11,348 nucleotides of DNA from Anaerolineales bacterium. Its GTDB lineage: Bacteria > Chloroflexota > Anaerolineae > UBA7937. Location: positions 1 to 11,348 of the forward strand of contig JAUVHF010000037.1 of the NCBI GenBank assembly GCA_030593425.1, given 5' to 3'. Each line of letters starts with the position of its first letter. The first letter of the stretch is position 1. The notes beneath the pieces are model-generated. The model saw only the letters and a program-made list of their open reading frames with translations. It ran no database searches and had not been told where the DNA came from. Made by a program: the position numbers and the translations under genes. This document shows positions 1 to 5,501 of this stretch, piece by piece.

Positions 1-405
1 ATCGTGGCTCACGAAGTAGGCCATGCCCTCCAAGACCAGACCAACTACGCCTTCTTACGGCTCCGCACCGGGCTGGTACCCGTGGTCAACCTGGGCTCCT
101 ACCTGGGCTTCATACTCTTCTTCATCGGGATGCTGCTCCAATTCTCGGGGCTCATCTGGCTGGGCATCATCTTCTTTTCCGGCAGCGTCGTCTTCGCTTT
201 CCTCACCCTGCCTGTGGAGTGGGACGCCAGCCGCAGGGCCTTACAGATGCTCAGGACGGGCGGCCTGGTCGATTCCAGGGAACTGAAGGGCGCCCAGGCG
301 GTCCTCTCGGCGGCTTCCTTGACCTATGTGGCCGCCCTGGCCCAGGCGCTCTCCAGCCTACTCTACTACATCTTCATCGCCTTGGGGATGCGCCGTCGCC
401 GGTAA
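1..405 (+). CDS. YugP-type membrane zinc metallopeptidase, C-terminal part (5' end outside window)
   Basis: The reading frame is open from base 1, so the protein continues upstream; the GTG at 4 is an internal valine codon rather than a start. The first visible residues contain HEVGH (bases 10-24), the HEXXH zinc site in which two His bind zinc and Glu activates water. Three hydrophobic segments follow, at about visible residues 25-46, 49-70 and 106-128. Between the second and third is PVEWDASRRAL, which matches the conserved PVEFxASRRA stretch of the YugP/Zn_peptidase_2 family (PF04298); its Glu is a plausible third zinc ligand (inference). The protein ends in a basic tail, RRRR. The family consists of integral membrane peptidases with poorly known substrates. 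In many Clostridia it sits beside fmt/rsmB/rlmN, which agrees with rlmN following here after 27 bases. The family call is firm; the substrate is unknown. Confidence 0.88.
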   Translation: MVAHEVGHALQDQTNYAFLRLRTGLVPVVNLGSYLGFILFFIGMLLQFSGLIWLGIIFFSGSVVFAFLTLPVEWDASRRALQMLRTGGLVDSRELKGAQAVLSAASLTYVAALAQALSSLLYYIFIALGMRRRR

Positions 406-432
406 CCGGGAGGGGATGCGAGAGACCTTGAC

Positions 433-1527
433 ATGCGAATACCTGACCATCTGGAGGGCGACGCCGTGGGGAAGGTCGCCCTCTTAGACTTAACCTATCC
501 GGAACTGGAAGATCTGGTTCTCTCTCTAGGCCAGCCTCGCTACCGGGCCGCCCAGGTAGCCGAATGGCTCTATAAACATCTGGCCTCTGACTTCAAGGAG
601 ATGCACAACCTACCCCTAGCCTTGCGAGACCGGCTGGCGGAGGTATCGGAGATCGCGAGGCTCACCCCCCTGGAGGAGGTCACCTCCCAAGACGCTCTCA
701 CGCGAAAGGTGCTTTTCTCCCTCCTCGACGGCCACACCATAGAGAGCGTGCTCATGCACTATAAGAGGCGGCACACCGTCTGCCTCTCCACCCAAGTGGG
801 CTGCCCCATAGGATGCCCCTTCTGTGCCACGGGACAGGCAGGGTTCGAGCGGGACCTATCCACCGGGGAGATAGCAGAGCAGGTGTTATATTTCGCCCGT
901 GAATTACAAGAGGCCGGGCAACGGCTCACCAACCTCGTCTTCATGGGGATGGGAGAGCCCTTTCTCAACTGGGAGGCCACCTGGAAAGCGGTTCAGGCCC
1001 TCACCGACCCTCGCCGTTTCGGCCTGGGAGCCCGCCACATCACCCTCTCCACGGCTGGCTTCGTACCTGGCATAGAGGCTCTAGCCCAAAAGAAATCCCA
1101 AGTGGGCCTGGCCATCTCCCTCCACGCGGCCAACGACCAGTTGCGACAGAGGCTCGTTCCCCTGAACCGCCGCTACCCCCTCGGGGCGCTAATGAAGGCC
1201 TGTCGCGATTATGTCAAGAGCACCGGGCGCAGGATCACCTTCGAGTACGCTCTCATAGAGGGGCTGAACGACTCCCCCTCCCATGCCCAGGGGTTGGCTG
1301 GGCTTCTCTCTGGCCTCCTTTGTCACGTCAACCTCATACCCCTTAACCCCACCGCGGAGTGTGCCTGGCGAGGCAGCCCGAAGCACATGGCCTTGGCCTT
1401 CCGAAGAGAACTCCTCAAGGAAGGGGTGCCGGTTACCGCCCGCATCGACCGAGGGCTCGATATCCGAGCGGGATGCGGCCAACTTCGCTCTCGGAGAGGT
1501 ATTGATTTTTCGCCTCACAAGGTGTAA
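433..1527 (+). CDS. rlmN: 23S rRNA (A2503-C2)/tRNA (A37-C2) methyltransferase RlmN
   Basis: A radical SAM enzyme that methylates C2 of A2503 in 23S rRNA, and of A37 in some tRNAs. With the ATG start the protein is 364 aa, normal for the family. The radical SAM motif CPIGCPFC supplies the 4Fe-4S ligands Cys124, Cys128 and Cys131. Both mechanistic cysteines are present: Cys117 in VCLSTQVGC and Cys348 in RAGCGQL, corresponding to E. coli Cys118 and Cys355. FMGMGEPFLN (residues 170-179) and the ISLHAAND stretch are also typical. The Cys348 context separates it from Cfr only loosely, but the housekeeping setting favours RlmN. ATG 433 has its purine-rich GGGAGGGG 17 bases away, which is too far. 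In-frame GTG 466 has GGAGG 8-9 bases before it and would start at MGKVALLDLTYPEL, close to many RlmN N-termini, so the true start may be 466. Confidence 0.96.
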   Translation: MRIPDHLEGDAVGKVALLDLTYPELEDLVLSLGQPRYRAAQVAEWLYKHLASDFKEMHNLPLALRDRLAEVSEIARLTPLEEVTSQDALTRKVLFSLLDGHTIESVLMHYKRRHTVCLSTQVGCPIGCPFCATGQAGFERDLSTGEIAEQVLYFARELQEAGQRLTNLVFMGMGEPFLNWEATWKAVQALTDPRRFGLGARHITLSTAGFVPGIEALAQKKSQVGLAISLHAANDQLRQRLVPLNRRYPLGALMKACRDYVKSTGRRITFEYALIEGLNDSPSHAQGLAGLLSGLLCHVNLIPLNPTAECAWRGSPKHMALAFRRELLKEGVPVTARIDRGLDIRAGCGQLRSRRGIDFSPHKV

Positions 1528-1530
1528 GAT
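1502..1530 (+). promoter_or_regulatory. candidate promoter for rpe
   Basis: TTGATT (1502-1507) and TAAGAT (1525-1530) are separated by exactly 17 bases and overlap the 3' end of rlmN. Each hexamer matches the sigma-70 consensus at four of six positions. The predicted start near 1537 would leave a leader of about 11 bases carrying the G-rich ribosome site of rpe. It is a weak match and could be chance. Confidence 0.35.
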
Positions 1531-1547
1531 TAGAGAATTGGGGGAAG

Positions 1548-2204
1548 ATGATCAAACTGGCTCCTTCTATTCTGGCCGCCGATTTCTCTCGTCTGGGCGA
1601 GGAGGTGGCCGCTTGTGAGGCGGCGGGCGCAGACTACATCCACGTGGATGTGATGGATGGCCGTTTCGTGCCCCAGATCACCGTCGGCCCTCTCATAGTC
1701 GAGGCCCTGCGCTCTAGGACTCGATTGCCTTTAGACGTCCATCTCATGATAGAGGAGCCAGAGAGACATATCCAGGCTTTCGGCCAGGCGGGAGCCGACA
1801 TCCTCACCGTCCATCAAGAGGCCTCTTCCCTCCTCCACCGCCTGATCGAGAGGATAAAGGGGTTGGGCCTCCGGGCTGGGGTCTCTATCAACCCCATGAC
1901 CCCTGTAGCCAGTGTGGAGGAGGTTCTGCCCTACATCGATCTTCTCCTCTTGATGACCGTGGATCCCGGGTACGGGGCACAGACCTTCATCCTCAGCATG
2001 CTGGAGAAGATAAAAAAGGCGCGAAGCCTCCTGGATGAGAAGGGGTTCTCGTGCGAACTAGAGGTGGATGGAGGGATAAACAACGAGACAGCACCCCAAG
2101 TGGTGGCTGCTGGGGCCACGGTGCTGGTGGCCGGAACCGCTGTCTTCGGGGAAGGTCGAGAGATAGGCGCAGCAATCGAAGCCCTTCGTGCCTTCGTATC
2201 ATGA
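1548..2204 (+). CDS. rpe: Ribulose-phosphate 3-epimerase
   Basis: Interconverts D-ribulose 5-phosphate and D-xylulose 5-phosphate in the pentose phosphate pathway (cytosolic TIM barrel, divalent metal). The 218 aa length is typical. It starts MIKLAPSILAADFSRL, the standard family N-terminus, which supports ATG 1548; GGGGGA lies just before it with a short spacer. Visible active-site residues are Ser7, metal ligands His32 and Asp34 in HVDVMDG, His65 in DVHLM, and Asp174 in VDGGI. The mobile loop usually written NPGFGGQ reads DPGYGAQ here (139-145), a mild departure. GTAVFG near the C-terminus is the phosphate-binding end. It follows rlmN after 20 bases. In Firmicutes prpC, prkC and rsgA usually lie between rlmN and rpe; they are missing here. 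Confidence 0.97.
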   Translation: MIKLAPSILAADFSRLGEEVAACEAAGADYIHVDVMDGRFVPQITVGPLIVEALRSRTRLPLDVHLMIEEPERHIQAFGQAGADILTVHQEASSLLHRLIERIKGLGLRAGVSINPMTPVASVEEVLPYIDLLLLMTVDPGYGAQTFILSMLEKIKKARSLLDEKGFSCELEVDGGINNETAPQVVAAGATVLVAGTAVFGEGREIGAAIEALRAFVS

Positions 2205-2291
2205 GGATGCGCCCTGGGCCGAGGATCCCAGGATCCGAAGGAAGAGAGCATAGTAACCGCACCCTTATGGCGGGGTTTAACAAAGTGAAGA
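2205..2291. other. rpe-rpmB convergent intergenic gap
   Basis: I see no gene here. It contains a tandem GGATCC pair two bases apart (2223-2228 and 2231-2236) and a weak 6-bp stem (CCTGGG 2213-2218 with CCCAGG 2227-2232) without a following T-run, so there is no convincing terminator for rpe on the + strand. In B. subtilis thiN occupies the corresponding position after rpe; nothing resembling it is present. Confidence 0.5.
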
Positions 2292-2312
2292 AGCCAGCCC
2301 TTTGGGCTGGCT
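2292..2312 (-). terminator. intrinsic terminator of rpmB
   Basis: A perfect 9-bp stem with a 3-base loop (AGCCAGCCC, TTT, GGGCTGGCT on the + strand). Read on the minus strand it lies about 24 bases past the rpmB stop and is followed by a T-rich run (TTCTTCACTTTG). On the + strand no T-run follows, so it fits rpmB better than rpe, though the strong stem may slow RNA polymerase from both sides. Confidence 0.7.
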
Positions 2313-2335
2313 CCTGAAGCGGAGGTGAAAAAAGG

Positions 2336-2539
2336 CTACAGCGTCAACTTTCCTTGGGCTATCATCCTGTCCAGGGAACGCAAACATTTGGCACACACCT
2401 TGAGCCGCCTCTTGGTGTTGCCGATGATGATCGTCCTCTTCTGGATATTGGGTTTGAACTGTCGGTTGGTGCGGTTGAGGGCGTGGCTGACGTTATGGCC
2501 GAACTGAGGCCCCTTACCGCATATATCACATCTAGCCAT
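2336..2539 (-). CDS. rpmB: 50S ribosomal protein L28 (zinc-binding form)
   Basis: A structural protein of the large ribosomal subunit. The 67-aa product begins MARCDICGKGPQFGHNVSHA and contains the family's KRRLKVCAKCLRSL. Two CxxC pairs (Cys4/Cys7 and Cys49/Cys52) make it the zinc-ribbon C+ type. The start is fixed by AAGGAG seven bases upstream; a second ATG directly before (2540-2542) could also be used and would add one Met. A longer in-frame extension up to 2701 is possible on paper, but it would cross the ribosome site and promoter and is not homologous to L28. It is the only minus-strand gene in the window and diverges from the Asp23 gene, the same arrangement as rpmB/yloU in B. subtilis. 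Confidence 0.97.
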   Translation of the reverse strand: MARCDICGKGPQFGHNVSHALNRTNRQFKPNIQKRTIIIGNTKRRLKVCAKCLRSLDRMIAQGKLTL

Positions 2540-2562
2540 CATATCGCTCCTTCTATCAATAA

Positions 2563-2591
2563 ATGATATCACAAAAAGGCCGTTTGAGCAA
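2563..2591 (-). promoter_or_regulatory. promoter of rpmB
   Basis: On the minus strand a -35-like TTGCTC (2586-2591) and a -10-like TATCAT (2563-2568) are spaced by exactly 17 bases, in an A/T-rich pocket between the divergent genes. Transcription would begin near 2556, leaving a leader of about 17 bases that contains AAGGAG. Because rpmB has no co-oriented neighbour here it needs its own promoter, which raises confidence. Confidence 0.65.
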
Positions 2592-2657
2592 ACCGAGGCT
2601 CCCAAGAAGCAGAGATTATCCTGGCCTGACGCCGAGACAGGCAAAGGGGAGAGAGAA
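2592..2657 (+). promoter_or_regulatory. leader region of the Asp23-fakA-degV-recG block
   Basis: This must hold, or lie close to, the promoter of the downstream block because the gene upstream is divergent, yet I find no well-spaced -35/-10 pair; ATTATC near 2615 is the best -10-like stretch. A small inverted repeat, GCCTG (2624-2628) with CAGGC (2638-2642), lies just before the ribosome site AGGGGAG. Its function is unknown. Confidence 0.3.
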
Positions 2658-3014
2658 ATGACCGAGGAGACGAAACTGGGAAGGATAGAGATATCGCCCA
2701 CAGCCGTCGCCCATCTGGCTAGCCAAGCGGTGCTCCAATGTTACGGTGTGGTGGGCATGGCCGCTCGTACCCTTCGTAACGGCTTGGCAGTCCTTCTCCA
2801 TCCCAGGGAGAGCTATCGGCGAGGCGTGGAGGTTAAACTCGTCGAGGACCAGATAATCATCGATCTTTACGTCATCATCGAGTACGGTACCCGGGTCTCC
2901 GAAGTGGCCCACAATATCGTCCAGAGCGTCAACTACAATGTGGCAAAAGCCCTAGGGGTTCCGGTGACCCAGGTAAACGTCCATGTCCAAGGGCTGCGAG
3001 TGAGCGAGGAGTAG
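2658..3014 (+). CDS. Asp23/Gls24 family envelope-associated protein (YloU-like)
   Basis: A small acidic cytosolic protein of 118 aa in the Asp23/Gls24 family (PF03780, formerly DUF322). The sequence shows the usual order: a short N-terminal strand (LGRIEISPTAVAHLASQAVLQCYGV), a variable middle that includes a Gly/Arg-rich turn, then the strand IIIDLYVIIEYGTRVSEVAHNIVQSV and the closing VTQVNVHVQGLR. Some Gram-positive relatives coat the inner face of the membrane and are linked to cell-wall stress; the molecular role is otherwise poorly known. ATG 2658 is preceded by AGGGGAG at a good distance. It lies 12 bases upstream of fakA, the same pairing as yloU-fakA (yloV) in Firmicutes, which suggests a link to fatty-acid or envelope metabolism (inference). 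No transmembrane segment is seen. Confidence 0.92.
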   Translation: MTEETKLGRIEISPTAVAHLASQAVLQCYGVVGMAARTLRNGLAVLLHPRESYRRGVEVKLVEDQIIIDLYVIIEYGTRVSEVAHNIVQSVNYNVAKALGVPVTQVNVHVQGLRVSEE

Positions 3015-3026
3015 ATCCGAGGAGAA

Positions 3027-4646
3027 TTGGCAGAAAAACCCGAACTGAGGTGTGATGGTCAGGATCTGAAGCGGATGCTGGCTACGGCAACCGCTTGGCT
3101 AGAGAAGCACGCGGTAGCCATCAATGCCCTCAACGTCTTTCCCGTCCCTGATGGCGATACCGGGACCAACATGCTTCTCACCATGCGGGCGGCTCTGGAA
3201 GAGATAGGAAACGCCTCCCAAAGTTCTCTCGGTTCCATAGTCCAAGCCGCCGCCTACGGCGCTCTCATGGGGGCTCGCGGCAACTCGGGGGTCATCCTCT
3301 CCCAGTTACTGCGCGGGATAGCCAACAGTCTGGACCAGAAGCGAACCTTCGGCCCCCTCGAATTCGCTCGGGCCATGGTTGAGGCCTCAACGATGGCCTA
3401 CAAAGGGATCATCCGGCCCGTGGAGGGGACCATGCTCACCGTGAGCAAGGACGCCGCCCAGGCGGCCATGGCCGCTGCCCAGGAGGGGGAGAACCTCCTC
3501 ACCGTTCTAGAGAGGACGGTGGAGGAGGCGAAGGAGTCGGTGGCCAGGACCCCGACCCTCCTCGATGTCCTTCGAGAGGCTGGGGTCGTCGATGCCGGAG
3601 GCCAAGGCCTCTTCATCATCCTCGACGGGATCTTACGCTGCCTCAAGGGAGAATCGATAGAGACGAAAGAACCGACGGAGATGGTACCCGCCGAACTACC
3701 GGAGGAAGCGGAGATGGAATGGGGCTACTGCACCGAGTTCATCCTCCAAGGCAAGGACTTAGACCTGGCGGAGGTGCGGGAGAAGATAGCCTCCTTTGGC
3801 GACTCGGCTCTGGCGGTGGGCGACGAGCGGACCATAAAAGCTCACGTCCACACCTTCGACCCCGGCCAGGTGCTCAGTTACGCCTCCGGCCTCGGGGTGC
3901 TCAGCAATATCAAGATCGATAACATGCAGGAGCAACACCGAGAGTTTCTGGTTCTGGGGGAGGAAGCCGCCAAGGCTGCGGAGGAGATAGAAGGCATAGC
4001 CACGGTGGCCGTGGCCTGGGGTAATGGACTCACCCGGGTCTTCGAGAGCCTAGGGGTAAAAAGCGTCGTCCCCGGTGGCCAGACTATGAACCCCAGCACC
4101 CAAGAACTTCTAGAGGCCGCAGAGACCCTCCCTGCTAAGGAGGTGATAATCCTTCCCAACAACGAGAACATCTTCCTGGCCGCCGAACAGGCTCAAAAAC
4201 TCTCTAGCAAGCAGGTGGTAGTGGTACCCACCACCACCATCCCCCAGGGTATAGGAGCCCTTCTGGCCTTCGACAAGGAGGCGGATCTGGAAACCAACGC
4301 TCAAAATATGGAGAAGGCGATAGCCGCTATCCAGACAGTGGAGGTGACCACCGCTGTGCGCCCGGCGAAGATCAACGGCATTAAGATAAAGAAAGGGCAG
4401 ATCATCGCCCTTCTCAACGGCCATCTGGCCACCTCGGGAGAGAAGATCGAGGAAGTCGTTCGCGAGACCCTAGAAGAACTGGGGGCCGACCAGTACGAGA
4501 TCATCACCCTCTACCACGGAGAGGACACCCCCCTACAAGCGGCTGAGAGCCTGGCCGACCAGATCCGCCGATGGTACTCTGAACAAGAGGTAGAATGCAT
4601 CGAGGGCGGGCAACCTTACTACCACTATATCATCTCCGTGGAGTGA
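3027..4646 (+). CDS. fakA: Fatty acid kinase catalytic subunit FakA (DAK2/YloV family)
   Basis: An ATP-dependent kinase that phosphorylates a fatty acid held by a FakB (DegV) partner, giving acyl-phosphate for phospholipid synthesis. The 539 aa length is usual. The N-terminal Dhal/DAK2 domain (about 10-205) shows NVFPVPDGDTGTNM (residues 36-49; Asp42 and Asp44 place Mg/ATP), GARGNSGVILSQ (82-93) and VDAGGQGLF (188-196). The middle domain has Cys235 (GYCTEF) and His273/His275 (KAHVHTF), matching the Cys and two His reported to bind zinc in Staphylococcus FakA. The C-terminal domain (about 310-539) has the PNNENI stretch typical of the family. The start is TTG 3027, directly after GAGGAG with an unusually short spacer; the next in-frame Met (residue 17) would cut into the conserved N-terminal helix, so TTG is preferred. 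It is followed immediately by its likely partner, the DegV gene. Confidence 0.95.
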   Translation: MAEKPELRCDGQDLKRMLATATAWLEKHAVAINALNVFPVPDGDTGTNMLLTMRAALEEIGNASQSSLGSIVQAAAYGALMGARGNSGVILSQLLRGIANSLDQKRTFGPLEFARAMVEASTMAYKGIIRPVEGTMLTVSKDAAQAAMAAAQEGENLLTVLERTVEEAKESVARTPTLLDVLREAGVVDAGGQGLFIILDGILRCLKGESIETKEPTEMVPAELPEEAEMEWGYCTEFILQGKDLDLAEVREKIASFGDSALAVGDERTIKAHVHTFDPGQVLSYASGLGVLSNIKIDNMQEQHREFLVLGEEAAKAAEEIEGIATVAVAWGNGLTRVFESLGVKSVVPGGQTMNPSTQELLEAAETLPAKEVIILPNNENIFLAAEQAQKLSSKQVVVVPTTTIPQGIGALLAFDKEADLETNAQNMEKAIAAIQTVEVTTAVRPAKINGIKIKKGQIIALLNGHLATSGEKIEEVVRETLEELGADQYEIITLYHGEDTPLQAAESLADQIRRWYSEQEVECIEGGQPYYHYIISVE

Positions 4647-4657
4647 ACCATAAGGCT

Positions 4658-5500
4658 ATGACGGTAAAGGTAGTCACCGACAGCACAGCCGATCTCTCTC
4701 CAGAGACGGCGCAAAGGTTAGGGATCACTGTGATCCCTCTCAACATACATTTCGGTAGGGAGACTTTCCGCGACGGGATAGATCTCACCACCCGGGAGTT
4801 CTTCCGCAAACTGCACACCTCACCCCTTCCCCCTTTCACTTCTCCTCCCAGTGAGGCCACCTTCTACGAGGCGTACGCCAAGTTGAGCCGGGAAACGGAC
4901 GAAGCGATCTCCATCCATATCTCCTCCAGACTGAGCGGCACCTACCGGGTGGCTAGCGAAGCAGCCGAATCCATCTTAGGACAATGCCGCATCATGGTCA
5001 TGGATTCCCTCACCACCTCCTTGGCTTTGGGAAACCTGGCTATCGCTGCTGCAGAGGCGGCACAGGAGGGGGCCAACCTAGATGAGGTGGTAAGGCTGGT
5101 TCGGGGTATGATCCCCCACCTCTACCTCGTCTTCTTTGTAGAGACCTTCGATTATCTGGAGCGAGGAGGGCGCATCGGAAAGGCCCAGGCCCTCCTGGGC
5201 ACCATGCTGGGCATCAAGCCTCTCCTCATCATCGAAGAGGGGGAGATCCAGCCTTTAGAGAAGGTCAGCACTAGAACTAACGCCCTGGAGAGATTATTCG
5301 AATTCATCACCGAGTTCCCCCATATCGAGAAGATGACCCTCTTCAAAGGGATAGAGAGTATGGGGATGGAGGAGCTCCTCCAACGGATCGAGGCGACCTA
5401 CCCCGACAAAGAGGTGGATGTCATCACCTATGGCCTCGCGCTGGCCACCTATGTGGGCCCCGGAGCCATGGGGGTCTTCGTCTACGAGGGCATGGAATAA
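4658..5500 (+). CDS. DegV family fatty-acid-binding protein (FakB-like), variant carboxylate site
   Basis: A DegV-fold protein of 280 aa, expected to carry a fatty acid to FakA for phosphorylation. Motifs in order: VVTDSTADL (5-13), TSPPS (61-65; usually TSQPS), ISSRLSGTY (88-96), VMDSLTTSLALG (114-125), the ERGGRIGKAQALLGTMLGIKP region (168-188), and VGPGAMGV near the C-terminus. Thr61, Ser62 and Ser93 sit at the same numbers as the carboxylate-binding residues of S. aureus FakB1. The third partner, His266 in FakB1 (HxGPG), is Tyr265 here (YVGPG). ATG 4658 gives the family N-terminus MTVKVVTDST. GTG 4643 overlaps the fakA stop as GTGA and would add five residues with translational coupling; it is a real alternative. 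The gene directly follows fakA and ends one base before the recG start. Confidence 0.92.
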   Translation: MTVKVVTDSTADLSPETAQRLGITVIPLNIHFGRETFRDGIDLTTREFFRKLHTSPLPPFTSPPSEATFYEAYAKLSRETDEAISIHISSRLSGTYRVASEAAESILGQCRIMVMDSLTTSLALGNLAIAAAEAAQEGANLDEVVRLVRGMIPHLYLVFFVETFDYLERGGRIGKAQALLGTMLGIKPLLIIEEGEIQPLEKVSTRTNALERLFEFITEFPHIEKMTLFKGIESMGMEELLQRIEATYPDKEVDVITYGLALATYVGPGAMGVFVYEGME

Positions 5501-5501
5501 G

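Noticed and set aside
428..433. Perfect TTGACA just before the rlmN ATG
   Set aside because: No -10-like hexamer lies 16-18 bases downstream (451-456 reads CTGGAG).
2223..2236. Tandem GGATCC copies two bases apart
   Set aside because: Two copies of a short palindrome with no further repeats; not an array and no link to a gene.
2205..2335. Possible small RNA or tRNA gene between rpe and rpmB
   Set aside because: No cloverleaf or conserved T-loop was found; the only strong stem fits the rpmB terminator.
2325..2507. 60-aa open frame on the + strand opposite rpmB, preceded by GGAGGTGA
   Set aside because: The purine run looks like a ribosome site, but the frame is the complement of L28 and the product has no known relation.
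2625..2632. Shared short string around CCTGACGC before both the Asp23 gene and fabG
   Set aside because: Only eight to nine bases are shared and the flanks differ; expected by chance.
5418..5501. Longer RecG start at ATG 5418
   Set aside because: The extra 28 residues overlap the degV coding sequence out of frame and have low-complexity Ser/Pro/Trp content, whereas ATG 5502 directly follows the degV stop.
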